Origin: Ruegeria sp. Ofav3-42
Lineage (GTDB): Bacteria; Pseudomonadota; Alphaproteobacteria; Rhodobacterales; Rhodobacteraceae
DNA: 64,000 bases
Assembly: GCF_022347725.1 (NCBI RefSeq)
Contig: NZ_JAKRGB010000013.1
Span: forward strand, 1 to 64,000
Direction of reading: 5' to 3'
The notes below the pieces were generated by a model that was not told where the DNA came from, made no database searches, and was given only the letters and a program-made list of their open reading frames with translations. The position numbers and the translations under genes are program-made. The stretch's first letter is position 1, and every line of letters starts with the position of its first letter. Below, piece by piece: positions 15,704 through 24,088 of this stretch.

Positions 15704-16183
15704 ACTGGCCAGCAATTGTGTGGCCTTCACGTGCTTACGGCGACGGAGGAAATTGATTGCGGCGTTATGCGCCAATCGGGCCATTTCGTTGACTTGCTTC
15801 ACGCCCGCTACCGAACGCGGCACGACGCCCATTCGCATGGAGATTTCCGTCTCACCTTCAAGACCGAACACCGCTTCGTTTGCGAGGTATTTTTCCCGCA
15901 AAATTTGCTCGTTGCCCAAATGTTCCGCATCCGGGTTTTTGAGCATTTCGATTGCGAGGGCAGGGACAAACACACAGACGACTTCTGCCACCATTTCCGT
16001 GGCGACACGTCCCGCGATTTTGTCCAGTTCAAACGACACCGTTTGCCGGGTCAATCCGCCTTCGGATTGCAAGAACGGCACACAGCCGACCGGGACCAGT
16101 TTGCCCCCTCTGAAGCGACCCCCAAGGGTCATCGATTCGACACGACGATTGGTCGCGTCCATGTACATGGAACGCATTTTCAT
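15635..16183 (-). pseudogene. Microviridae major capsid protein (VP1), truncated
   Basis: The first 160 or so residues read MKMRSMYMDATNRRVESMTL, then GGKLVPVGCVPFLQSEGGLT, SFELDKIAGRVATEMVAEVVCVFVPALAIEMLKNP, in the style of N-termini of F/VP1 capsid proteins of roseophage-type microviruses. Full-length capsids are around 500 residues or more. Here homology stops near 15705; the last 20 or so codons are merely antisense to the transposase remnant. The recognition is from memory of the family and the gene order with the next gene. Confidence 0.68.
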
Positions 16184-16211
16184 TGCTTTTCCTTCTCTGT
16201 GGTTGGTTAGG

Positions 16212-17213
16212 TTAAAGTCCGTTCAGAACACGACGCCGCATCCGATACGCGTCAATTTCTGAGCGCGTCGGTGCGAGTGAACGCCCTGCGTGGTTGTACC
16301 GTCTTTTTGTTTGATAGCCTTTTTGAGCGCGTGCCGCGCTACGCACGACGTTGTTATACCGTCGATTGTCTAGGAAGTTGCCGATTTTTTGGCCAGCCCA
16401 ATAGGCTGCGTTAAACGGCACCGCAGCCGCTGCCGTTATTACTTCGTCTATTCCCCACGGCTCGCCATCCGCACCCGGAACGACCATCGTTCCAAGTCTG
16501 TTGGAAATTTCTGTGAATCCCGGCCCGCTCGAATATTTCGTCTTTTCGACTTCGCGTCCCGGCGCTATGCCGTGAGTAGAACCGATATCGCTATTATCAC
16601 CGCTGCCACCGCCAGCAGAACCATTAGCGCTGTGAATAGGTCCAGTATCAGATCGAGCATTTCTATCCCCGTAAATCCCCGGAACACGTGGTCTAGTTGT
16701 AAGCTTGCGAACTCGTTCGCGCAACTTTTGATTTTCCTGCTGCACGCGCGAGTGTTGCGCCACGTATTGCGTCACCTCGCTAAATGCATCGCCCCAGCCG
16801 GTGAAGGCTTGTTCGCGGTGCCGCCCGAGCGTGGCCATTCGACCTTGACCACCGGGCAGGGCAGGGGTCCCGGCTATTGCCGGTGTCGCCACAAATCCCC
16901 CCGAGCCATCGGACCCGGATAACGGGTTTATTACCGCCGCTTCCAAACGCGCCCGGACAGCCGCCGGGTCGTTATAGGCCCGGTGGTCCGCTCGATCCGC
17001 AAGCGTCTGCAATCGCGCCCGGTGCGCGTCCTCTGTCGCAAATCTGCGCGCCAGTGCTTGTGCCCGGTGCGCTTCGCGTATACTCACGCCTTCCGCGCGC
17101 CGCGCCTCATCAATATTCATTCGATTGATGCGCTCTTGCGATGCGATGTTGCGCTTGTTTGCGCGGCTTTGTGAGCGCGCCCCAAATATCGATCCGATTA
17201 GCGAGAATACCAT
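16212..17213 (-). CDS. Microviridae DNA pilot protein (VP2/H-like)
   Basis: The 333-residue protein begins MVFSLIGSIFGARSQSRANK, an amphipathic N-terminal segment of the kind that starts microvirus pilot proteins, which form the tube that carries ssDNA into the host. A highly charged helical region follows (RINRMNIDEARRAEGVSIRE), then a glutamine/arginine coiled-coil VTQYVAQHSRVQQENQKLRE, Gly/Ser-rich linkers, and a basic C-terminus (YQTKRRYNHAGRS). Its ATG overlaps the stop of the upstream small gene (TAATG). It appears intact, but the replication protein VP4 and most of VP1 are missing. Confidence 0.65.
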   Translation of the reverse strand: MVFSLIGSIFGARSQSRANKRNIASQERINRMNIDEARRAEGVSIREAHRAQALARRFATEDAHRARLQTLADRADHRAYNDPAAVRARLEAAVINPLSGSDGSGGFVATPAIAGTPALPGGQGRMATLGRHREQAFTGWGDAFSEVTQYVAQHSRVQQENQKLRERVRKLTTRPRVPGIYGDRNARSDTGPIHSANGSAGGGSGDNSDIGSTHGIAPGREVEKTKYSSGPGFTEISNRLGTMVVPGADGEPWGIDEVITAAAAVPFNAAYWAGQKIGNFLDNRRYNNVVRSAARAQKGYQTKRRYNHAGRSLAPTRSEIDAYRMRRRVLNGL

Positions 17214-17389
17214 TAGTTCGACCTTCCTTTGTACCAGTCGATTGCGGCATCGAAGTAGAACAGAATGATTGCGATCAGAGCCGCGCCAAGCGCATGTTGC
17301 TGATCTGCCGTCAGCATGACTTGCGCGCCTATCCAGCCGACAGCGACCGTCGCCAGTCGCTGCGCAAAGTACATGACCACTTGTCGCAT
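17213..17389 (-). CDS. Small membrane protein of the microvirus remnant
   Basis: A 58-residue frame, MRQVVMYFAQRLATVAVGWI then GAQVMLTADQQHALGAALIA, IILFYFDAAIDWYKG. There are two hydrophobic segments separated by a short polar turn, consistent with a holin-like or membrane protein. Both ends are coupled: its ATG overlaps the preceding stop as TAATG and its TAA overlaps the pilot-gene ATG as TAATG. The coupling makes it a genuine gene despite its size. No homologue is recognised with certainty. Confidence 0.6.
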   Translation of the reverse strand: MRQVVMYFAQRLATVAVGWIGAQVMLTADQQHALGAALIAIILFYFDAAIDWYKGRSN

Positions 17390-17583
17390 TAGATGCGCTC
17401 CAGCTTCTTCACCAAGCGCAGAATGCTGTCCTTTGCATTCAGCAGGGCAATCATTTCGTTTGCGTTGTCGGTTTCGTTAGCGGCGGGGATGCACTTTCCC
17501 GCTACTACGTTCAGCATCTCACAGATGCTCCGCTTGTCCGCGTTCCGGTTGCTTACTTCCTTCGGCTGTTGTTTGTTGTCCAT
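17389..17583 (-). CDS. Small protein, first gene of the microvirus remnant
   Basis: A 64-residue charged protein, MDNKQQPKEVSNRNADKRSI ending LLNAKDSILRLVKKLERI, with no membrane segment and a C-terminal amphipathic helix. It is the first gene of the tail-to-tail coupled set (TAATG to the next gene), with GAAGGGACC about 8 bp ahead of the ATG and the dif-like site 31 bp upstream. Function unknown. Confidence 0.5.
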   Translation of the reverse strand: MDNKQQPKEVSNRNADKRSICEMLNVVAGKCIPAANETDNANEMIALLNAKDSILRLVKKLERI

Positions 17584-17613
17584 TAAACGGTCCCTTCAAC
17601 CTTAAGGTATTGT

Positions 17614-17641
17614 TACGCGCATAAGAGATGTTATGTAAAAA
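17614..17641 (+). other. dif: dif-like XerC/XerD recombination site
   Basis: The 28-bp layout is an 11-bp arm TACGCGCATAA, a 6-bp core GAGATG, and an 11-bp arm TTATGTAAAAA. Compared with E. coli dif (arms GGTGCGCATAA and TTATGTTAAAT), 8 of 11 and 9 of 11 positions agree with identical spacing. It may be the chromosomal dif, a phage-derived hybrid att site, or both. Confidence 0.75.
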
Positions 17642-17717
17642 ATACTGTGCGATTGGGACTTTTCTCTAATCGCCAATGCCTTACGATGCATTCCTAAACG
17701 CCTGAATGGAGTTTTGG

Positions 17718-17870
17718 ATGAAGTTGAATGGTAAGACTGTGGTCGTAACCGGCGCGGCCAACGGCATTGGCAAAGGCCTCGCGACCCGGTTATCGCATGA
17801 AGGCGCAACCGTCGTATGCGCGGATATCAATGCGGATGCCGCCCTTTCTGTGGCGAAGGAAATCGGCTGC
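17718..17870 (+). pseudogene. Short-chain dehydrogenase N-terminal fragment
   Basis: The frame gives MKLNGKTVVVTGAANGIGKG, the TGxxxGIG Rossmann motif, then LATRLSHEGATVVCADINAD up to VAKEIG, after which SDR similarity stops. No catalytic YxxxK remains, so this is a fragment of roughly 50 residues from a gene of about 250. It begins 77 bp from the dif-like site. Confidence 0.75.
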
Positions 17871-17984
17871 ACACGACCAGCACCCATCATTCCTCGGTAC
17901 ATAGGCCCGTTCGTTCATGCAGATATGCGGCAAAATCTTTGCGACTCGCTAAGTCACCGCGGCCGCGCGACGTTGCACAGGGTT

Positions 17985-18480
17985 CATATGATTTTTCTGA
18001 ACGTCGAAGCTTTGCTGAACCTCATGCAGTCGATCGGCGAGATTCTGGCCGTGCCCCTTCGACTCTATTTTGGCCTCAAGAGCCATGCAGCTCGGGACAA
18101 GGCCAAGAGGCTGTCAGAAGCCCTGCGGCTTCCCGAGCGCTATCTCGATCGTTTTACCCGTCAGCTATCGGGTGGCTAGAAAGAACGTGTCGGAGAGGCA
18201 TGCGCTTTTGCCGACAATCCCGTAGCTGCGCGTTGCGATGAAGTGACGAGAGCGTTGAACGTGTCGGCCGGGCGGCGATGCTGGCTTTGCTGACCCGACT
18301 GCAAAAGGGAATCGGCCGTTCTTCCTTTTTTGTTAGTCGCGATCTGCTGTCGTGCGCGTAGTATCCGACCGGGTGGCTGTCCTGTATCAAGGCTGTATCT
18401 GCGCGATCGGCTCCTCGGCGCAAGTTTAAGCGCCTCCTTACCCCCCCCATACGAGGAGATTGATGGGGGCAATTCTGGAG
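17985..18480 (+). pseudogene. Decayed oligopeptide ABC transporter ATPase
   Basis: Pieces of an Opp/Dpp-type ATPase can be read in order but in shifting frames: MQSIGEILAVPLRLYFGLKS, RLPERYLDRFTRQLSGG (signature motif), then after a stop RVGEACAFADNPVAARCDEV TRALNVS (Walker B, equivalent to CDEVTSALDVS), and VVRVVSDRVAVLYQG after a further shift. The Walker A part is absent. It is clearly dead; the 3' edge is approximate. Nothing is recognised between it and 18600. Confidence 0.7.
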
Positions 18481-18599
18481 CAGAGCGGGGCGCAGCCGCT
18501 GGCAGCATTTGTCGCATGACCCCTTCTGATGTTTCCTGGGTCGCGGTCAAGCCATGTGATCTCAACACATCTAGGTTTGGGGCCAAGCACGAGCACGGG

Positions 18600-19307
18600 T
18601 TAAATCTTGGAATGTCGTGAATAAAGGTGCCCCGCTGATTCACCCTGTCGCCAGACAAGCTTGGTGGACCCGAGTACATCGCGCAGGGCCAACGCCCCTA
18701 CCCAACCGGCGCAAGGCTCGAGATGAAACAACGACCAGCGGGACGGATCGTCGCCTTCGATCCGGGTCACCTGGGGCGAAACGTCCGGCGAAAGTGTCAC
18801 GTCAAAGGAATCAAGTGGCATGTGAAGACCATGTCCGAGCATTTTCAGAACAGCTTCCTTTCTGGTCCAGCACCGAAAGAAACCCTGAAGCCATTCCGAG
18901 TTCGGCAAGGCCGACAACTTGGCGTACTCAGCAGGAGAGAAGTGATGCCTCGCAACGGCGTTTTCAATTGGTCGGATCTTTTCGATATCAAGCCCCGGAT
19001 CGGTTTGCTCGCACACTGCCAGAACGGCCCGTCCCCCGGAATGGCTAAGATTGAAGCCAGGGCCGTCTTTTAAAAGAGGTTTGCCGTAGGTTCCGTAGGT
19101 AAACTCAATCGAATTTGCATCGCGACCCAGATATCGACCCAAAATCCTGCGCAACTGAGTGCGGCCCGCGATATACATGCACCTGTCGCGCGGCTTAACA
19201 AATCGGTTCGCGCGTTGCATTTCTTCAATCGACAAAGACTCGCTGATTTGGTGCAGATGCTCCTCAGGGACGTCCAGAGACCATTGCCAAAGATCAACCT
19301 GGGGCAC
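18600..19307 (-). CDS. 4'-phosphopantetheinyl transferase (Sfp superfamily)
   Basis: The roughly 235-residue, two-lobed protein carries the Sfp motifs: RTQLRRILGRYLG, PLLKDGPGFNLSHSGGRAVL, the magnesium site GLDIEKIRP, and FFRCWTRKEAVLKMLGHGL. It transfers phosphopantetheine from CoA to carrier-protein serines of polyketide, peptide or fatty-acid synthases. The frame opens at TTG 19313, but GAGGAG ends only about 2 bp before it. GTG 19307 has good spacing (about 7), so I use that. No synthase gene is nearby, so it probably serves genes elsewhere. Confidence 0.88.
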   Translation of the reverse strand: MPQVDLWQWSLDVPEEHLHQISESLSIEEMQRANRFVKPRDRCMYIAGRTQLRRILGRYLGRDANSIEFTYGTYGKPLLKDGPGFNLSHSGGRAVLAVCEQTDPGLDIEKIRPIENAVARHHFSPAEYAKLSALPNSEWLQGFFRCWTRKEAVLKMLGHGLHMPLDSFDVTLSPDVSPQVTRIEGDDPSRWSLFHLEPCAGWVGALALRDVLGSTKLVWRQGESAGHLYSRHSKI

Positions 19308-19369
19308 GCACAAACTCCTCTGCTCTGGATCCGAGCTTACTCATTTAGGCCCAGCCAAGTCGATAGGAG

Positions 19370-19780
19370 GACTTGATGAAGCGCAAGTTTATCATGTGGA
19401 TTCCAGCCTGATCGCAATGGGCTGCACGATCAGGGCTGGTCAAAGCCACGGACAAGCTGTTGGGAAAGAACAGTTCCTATCGAATGTCGTGGTGTCGATG
19501 CCGGACGGCGGTCGCCCTGCCACAGTTACTTTCTTGCCAAGGACGCTGGCTCACGACCAACTCTGCATTGACCCGCCTGCCTTACGGAAAACAAAGCTAT
19601 GCCGTGGTCCGGTATTGGGTCGAGAACCTGACACACCGCAACATTGGCTTAGTCGCACAGGACATGCGGAGGATGATTTTGCGCCCTATACCGACGCCGG
19701 CCCAAACGGCGTGGCCACGCTGTATTGGATCATCGCACAACCCCGGTCAAATGGGGCCATCGCAATGAGGCGTCTTTGAC
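19370..19780 (+). pseudogene. Possible decayed transposase (IS701-like)
   Basis: In one frame VDSSLIAMGCTIRAGQSHGQ AVGKEQFLSNVVVSMPDGGR PATVTFLP resembles the segment G-x-x-x-Q-x-x-G-Q-x-G-K-x-x-x-x-x-x-V-V-S...L-P of IS701-type DDE transposases. The active-site aspartate context and C-terminal half are unclear and frames shift. The similarity is weak and from memory; the 19780-20010 stretch that follows holds nothing recognisable. Confidence 0.35.
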
Positions 19781-20010
19781 CCGCAGATACTGAATGAAGG
19801 AATTCCTCCCAACATTTGTTTCGACCAAGCCGCTGATCGAAGCATTTGCCTTTCTCGAGCGCGCTCGTTGCTTTCACCGGCGCATGAACAACCGTCAAAA
19901 TTCAAGTCAAAGCTTCGGCAATCATTCCGCCTGCCAATTCAAAAAACCGGATCACACCGCATAACCGCAACGTGGCGACAGCGTACCGTTTGCCGCCGAC
20001 GTCACAGGCA

Positions 20011-20919
20011 TTACGAGCGTTGACCGTCGGCACCGGTCCAGTCCGCGCCGCAGGCTCCTGTCAAAAACCCATCACTCAGACGGATGTTCGCGTCGCCGGA
20101 TTGCACTTCACGTGCCAGCTCTCCTTGTGCGAGGTTCTGATCGATACGCTGGCGATACAGCCCACAAAGCTGCGTAAAGCCGCGTGATTGCGGCGACAGG
20201 CGCAGGGCACCGACCCCGGCAGCTCGCAGTTTTTCAATCTGATGATCGGTACACGCATAGGTATCAGACAGTGTCTGCACGCCATTCATCGCCAAAAAGG
20301 GCCTTCCATCGCGGGTTTGCACGTCCAACCCATCCGGGTCATCTTCGCAGGCAAACTGGCAGTTGTCCTTGGTGCGACCGTGCAACCGAGCGTGATAACA
20401 GCGCCCGGAAATCGCCAAGGGTAGCCGCCCATGACCCCAAACCTCTACCGCCAGATCCAATTCGGCAGAAACTTTCGCCAGAGCCTCGACCGAAGCAATG
20501 GGCAATTCCGGGGGCAAGCAAACGCGCTGCGCGCCGCAAGAGGCCAGCCACCGCAGCGTGCCTTCATTGTAGACATTCACAAGCGGCCCAACGGAAAACT
20601 TGGTGTTCTTAGGCAGATACGCCAGCGTCGTCAGGTCGTTGATTTCAATCGTGACGCCCATCTCGATCAGTTCCGCAGTCAGCTTGCGTTCACGTTTTAG
20701 GGTCACCAAAGCGAGGCTTGTAAGGGCAACGTCCTTCCCGGCATCTGCAAGTCTGGAAAGCGCTTCTGGAATTCGGTCCTGATAGAACGGCAATCGTTTG
20801 GAACAGACGAGTTCACCTACCACAACGCGGTCTACGGGCGCTTGTGTCAGGTCAGTGTAAAATTCGCTCCAGGTTTCAGCGGACCAAAAGAATTGAGCGG
20901 GTCCGACGGTCAGTTCCAT
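20011..20919 (-). CDS. ubiV: Ubiquinone biosynthesis protein UbiV (U32 family)
   Basis: The 302-residue protein is of the U32 peptidase-like family, in the UbiV subgroup. It starts MELTVGPAQFFWSAETWSEF and has VVVGELVCSKRLPF with an early Cys, CLPPELPIASVEALA, the cysteine cluster SGRCYHARLHGRTKDNCQFACEDD, which supplies 4Fe-4S ligands, and GVGALRLSPQSRG. UbiV works with UbiU in oxygen-independent hydroxylation of the ubiquinone ring, using prephenate as oxygen donor. It is the third gene of ubiTUV, 4 bp after ubiU. Confidence 0.9.
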   Translation of the reverse strand: MELTVGPAQFFWSAETWSEFYTDLTQAPVDRVVVGELVCSKRLPFYQDRIPEALSRLADAGKDVALTSLALVTLKRERKLTAELIEMGVTIEINDLTTLAYLPKNTKFSVGPLVNVYNEGTLRWLASCGAQRVCLPPELPIASVEALAKVSAELDLAVEVWGHGRLPLAISGRCYHARLHGRTKDNCQFACEDDPDGLDVQTRDGRPFLAMNGVQTLSDTYACTDHQIEKLRAAGVGALRLSPQSRGFTQLCGLYRQRIDQNLAQGELAREVQSGDANIRLSDGFLTGACGADWTGADGQRS

Positions 20920-20923
20920 AGGG

Positions 20924-21901
20924 CTATCTCCACGTCTTTTTGTAAGCGCCAGTCGTCATGGCTTGCCCTTCGGACAACCGCGCGAGCATACCTTCGGGCA
21001 ACGGACGTCCTGCATCCAATGCGTCTACAGCTGCACGGAAATTGCGGACCACCTGCGCGACGTAAGACTTCGACCGCTGCCGCCCCTCGATTTTCAGAGC
21101 CGTCACACCAGCCTTTTGCAATTGCGGGATCAGCTTTTCAGCATTGAGGCTGACCGGGTCTTCGAACAGATGCCCAGTCTTCTCTCCCGCGGAAAAACAC
21201 CCTTTACACAGCGTCGGATATGGCGCTGGCTCACCCTTGTCGACACGGTGAATGAGATACCCACCCAGGCGGGCGTCCAATACGCCATGATCTTCGGTGT
21301 AATCCACATGGCTGGCGGGCGAGCAGACGCCATTCATGTTCGGGGATAGTCCAGTGGCGTAAGACGATAGCGAACAACGCCCCTCGGCCATGACGCATAG
21401 CCCGCCAAAGACAAAAACTTCGGTCTCAACATCGGTTTCAGTATTGATCGCAGCAATCTCGGGCACAGACAGGACGCGCGGCAGGACCACCCGTTTGACA
21501 CCAAACGTCTCGGCATAGAAATTTATGACATCGGCATTGGCAGCCGCTGCTTGCACTGAAAGGTGTCGCCGCAGTGCCGGGTGATTACGGGACGCATGAT
21601 CCAGCAAACCGAGATCTGCCAGAATGACCGCATCTGCGCCGCAGATCTCGGCATCGTTGATCGCGCGGTGCCAGATCCCTTCGTCGCCTGCACGTGGGAA
21701 CGTGTTGATGGCAACCAGTACTTTTGCGCCGTGCTGATGCGCAAAGTTCACCCCATCGCGCAATTCCGTCCGATTGAAATTCAAACCGGGAAAGTTGCGC
21801 GCATTGGTTTCATCGTTAAACCCGCAATAGACTGTATGCGCCCCCGCTTTAACGGCGGCGCGCAAAGCAGCGGGGGTGCCTGCCGGGCAGACGATTTCCA
21901 T
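20924..21901 (-). CDS. ubiU: Ubiquinone biosynthesis protein UbiU (U32 family)
   Basis: About 325 residues, U32 family, UbiU subgroup: MEIVCPAGTPAALRAAVKAG AHTVYCGFNDETNARNFPGL, then HLSVQAAAANADVINFYAET FGVKRVVLPRVLS, FVFGGLCVMAEGRCSLSSYA with Cys ligands, SPNMNGVCSPA, and LCKGCFSAGEKT. The cysteines bind a 4Fe-4S cluster needed for anaerobic ubiquinone hydroxylation. The start is ATG 21901, overlapping the ubiT stop as TAATG; the 12 extra upstream codons are antisense leftovers of ubiT. Confidence 0.92.
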   Translation of the reverse strand: MEIVCPAGTPAALRAAVKAGAHTVYCGFNDETNARNFPGLNFNRTELRDGVNFAHQHGAKVLVAINTFPRAGDEGIWHRAINDAEICGADAVILADLGLLDHASRNHPALRRHLSVQAAAANADVINFYAETFGVKRVVLPRVLSVPEIAAINTETDVETEVFVFGGLCVMAEGRCSLSSYATGLSPNMNGVCSPASHVDYTEDHGVLDARLGGYLIHRVDKGEPAPYPTLCKGCFSAGEKTGHLFEDPVSLNAEKLIPQLQKAGVTALKIEGRQRSKSYVAQVVRNFRAAVDALDAGRPLPEGMLARLSEGQAMTTGAYKKTWR

Positions 21902-22443
21902 TACCATATCGCTGAATCCTCTGGCCGCGTCAGGCAAAGGCCCGTCCGGTTTTCCGCAAACGCAATCAGATTTTGTACGGGACGCGCAAAAGGTCCTGAC
22001 AGCGAGGCCGCCTCTGCAGCCAAATCCAGCTCCGCATCGTCTATGGCGTTGCGCAAAGCCAGCACTGCACCCGTATCGCCCTCGACCACCAGGTCACGTG
22101 AAAAGAACAGGGCATCTCCGTCAAATGCGCCGTGCACCAACCCGAGCAGCGCCGCCAGTGGGCCGGATATCCGGGCGGACGCAACCGTGTGTCGCCTGGT
22201 CAGTTTTACTTTCGGCTGCCCGCCATTTGGATTGAGGCGTAGGACAATCGGCAGATCGACCGGATCAAGAACGAACTCCGTCCGGTCATATTCGCCAAGG
22301 CGGTTGAACAGGCCGGGATTGCTCTTTGCGATTTTGCGCGCAAACACCGTCAGCGAAAGCGACAACGGTGCAAGCGGCAATGCGCGCAGGCCCGCCGCCA
22401 ACACGGCAGGACAATACGGCATCGGAATTTGAGGATCGGACAA
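21901..22443 (-). CDS. ubiT: UbiT, SCP2-domain ubiquinone accessory factor
   Basis: About 180 residues with an SCP2-like lipid-binding fold (LSLTVFARKIAKSNPGLFNRLGEY, GGQPKVKLTRRHTVASARISGPLAALLGLVHG, DGDALFFSRDLVVEGDT, LALRNAIDDAEL). UbiT binds prenylated intermediates for the oxygen-independent pathway with UbiU and UbiV. The start is taken as TTG 22443 because AGGAGG ends 5 bp upstream; the frame is open to 22467. It is first in the ubiTUV operon and divergent from ubiD. Confidence 0.88.
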   Translation of the reverse strand: MSDPQIPMPYCPAVLAAGLRALPLAPLSLSLTVFARKIAKSNPGLFNRLGEYDRTEFVLDPVDLPIVLRLNPNGGQPKVKLTRRHTVASARISGPLAALLGLVHGAFDGDALFFSRDLVVEGDTGAVLALRNAIDDAELDLAAEAASLSGPFARPVQNLIAFAENRTGLCLTRPEDSAIW

Positions 22444-22519
22444 ACAGACCTCCTGCTGCCTCAACAAAGCTGACTATGGCTGCCTTCCTACGGTGCGCGC
22501 TGTTTGGGGGAATTGACTG

Positions 22520-24088
22520 TTGTCAATTCTGCCCCGCGATCTTGTTGCTAGGAGGGCGGGAGTTTTACGGAGCTTTCTCATTCGCACTCTGCCGCCATAC
22601 CCCGCGCTTCGCCATTTCCTGAGCTGGTGCGAAACAACGGATCAGTTCCGCACAATTCCCGATCCGGTTTCGGTGCGCCATCAGATGACCGCAGTGCATC
22701 GGGCCGTGTTAGAAGCGCAAGGGCCGGTTTTGCAGTTTGATCACCCGCTGATCAATCAAGACGTACGATCCGACATCCCCGTCGTTGTGAACATTTTCGG
22801 AACAACCGCACGTGTTGCGGCCGGACTTGGTGTAAATTTGGACGGGCTGGACGGGTTGGGACAGTTCTTGGCCGCGCTTCGGGCCCCTACCCCACCTGAT
22901 GGGCTACGCGATGCTTTTTCGCGTTGGCCAATGCTGAAAGCAGCGCTCGCGACCCGGCCCAAAATCATCAAATTGGCCCCCGTTCAAAGCGTAGTGCACA
23001 TTGATAGCGACGTTGATTTATCGATGGTTCCGGTTCAGACGCATTGGCCGGGCGATGCAGGGCCGCTTATTACATGGCCGGTGGTGATTACCCGCCCCTA
23101 TGCTGGCGCAGCGGATAACGTTAGCGGTTACAATGCGGGCATCTACCGTGTGCAGGTACTTGACCAAAACCGCCTGATCATGCGCTGGCTGCCACATCGC
23201 GGCGGGGCCGCGCATCATCGCAGCTGGGCAACGCACAACGAAAAGATGCCGGTCGCAATCGTTCTGGGCGCGAATCCGGCGACGCTGCTCTCGGCGGCGC
23301 TGCCGCTTCCGGAAAACGTATCGGAAATGACCTTTGCAGGCGCATTGAACGGCTCACGCCCACGGATGGTGCCCGCCAAGACCGTGCCGCTTCTGGTCCC
23401 GGCGGACGCTGAAATCGTTCTGGAAGGTTGGGTGGCACCAACCGAGACCGCCCCCGAAGGCCCATTCGGCGATCACACCGGCTATTACAATCCCGCAGAG
23501 CCATTTCCGGTGATGCATGTCAGCGCAATATCCCACCGTGAAGCGCCCTTGTATTTATCCACCTATACCGGCCGCCCACCGGACGAGCCCGCGATCATCG
23601 GAGAGGTGTTTAACCGCCTCGCCCTGCCCACCATCCGCGCCCAAATCCCGGAGATACACGACCTCTGGCTGCCGCCGGCTGCATGTTCCTATCGCATAGC
23701 GGTTGTGAGTATCGACAAGCGTTATCCGGGACAGGCGCGGCGGGTGATGATGGCGCTTTGGGGAATGCTGCCGCAGTTCAGCTACACCAAATTGATTGTG
23801 GCAGTGGACACCGACATCGACCCCAGAAACTGGGACGACATTGCCTGGGCGCTGGCGACGCGCATGGACCCGTCCCGGGACGTGATGTTACTGGAGAGTA
23901 CCCCCATGGACTATCTCGATTTCGCCTCCCCCCAGCCTGGACTGGCGGGCAAGATGGGCATAGATGCCACCACAAAAATCGGCAGCGAAACGAGTAGGGA
24001 TTGGGGGCAGGTCATGCACACCTCGGATGCGGATTTCGCGTTTGCCGAAACGCTGATCGAACGCGTTCTGCCAGAGTTGCGCCAATGA
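22520..24088 (+). CDS. ubiD: UbiD-family decarboxylase
   Basis: About 500 residues, prFMN-dependent decarboxylase of the UbiD family: YPALRHFLSWCETTDQFRTI, GPVLQFDHP, VHIDSDVDLSMVPVQTHWPGDAGPLITWP, DNVSGYNAGIYRVQVLDQNR with the prFMN-binding loop, the E-x-x-x-E-G-P-F-G-D-H motif as APEGPFGDHTGYYNP, and AWALATRMDPSRDV. It likely removes the ring carboxylate of octaprenyl/decaprenyl-4-hydroxybenzoate. There is no ATG before codon 55. The frame opens at TTG 22520, while GGAGGGCGGGAG at 22551-22562 suggests a rare start a little downstream (ATT 22580 or CTG 22589). The stop overlaps ubiX (ATGA). Confidence 0.9.
   Translation: MSILPRDLVARRAGVLRSFLIRTLPPYPALRHFLSWCETTDQFRTIPDPVSVRHQMTAVHRAVLEAQGPVLQFDHPLINQDVRSDIPVVVNIFGTTARVAAGLGVNLDGLDGLGQFLAALRAPTPPDGLRDAFSRWPMLKAALATRPKIIKLAPVQSVVHIDSDVDLSMVPVQTHWPGDAGPLITWPVVITRPYAGAADNVSGYNAGIYRVQVLDQNRLIMRWLPHRGGAAHHRSWATHNEKMPVAIVLGANPATLLSAALPLPENVSEMTFAGALNGSRPRMVPAKTVPLLVPADAEIVLEGWVAPTETAPEGPFGDHTGYYNPAEPFPVMHVSAISHREAPLYLSTYTGRPPDEPAIIGEVFNRLALPTIRAQIPEIHDLWLPPAACSYRIAVVSIDKRYPGQARRVMMALWGMLPQFSYTKLIVAVDTDIDPRNWDDIAWALATRMDPSRDVMLLESTPMDYLDFASPQPGLAGKMGIDATTKIGSETSRDWGQVMHTSDADFAFAETLIERVLPELRQ

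Larger units (their letters stand above)
15706..17641 (-). mobile_element. Microviridae-like prophage remnant next to dif
   Basis: Four coupled minus-strand genes (two small, pilot, truncated capsid) occupy 15635-17583. The upstream end abuts a dif-like site at 17614-17641; the downstream end is cut at about 15705 against a transposase remnant, removing most of VP1 and any VP4 replication gene. Temperate microviruses are known to use host XerCD to integrate at dif, which fits the right border. The left dif copy is not visible and was probably lost with the deletion. Confidence 0.65.

Noticed and set aside
15530..16262. Plus-strand frames over the capsid remnant
   Set aside because: The minus-strand frame matches capsid-like sequence and is coupled in order with the pilot gene; the + frames have no recognisable content.
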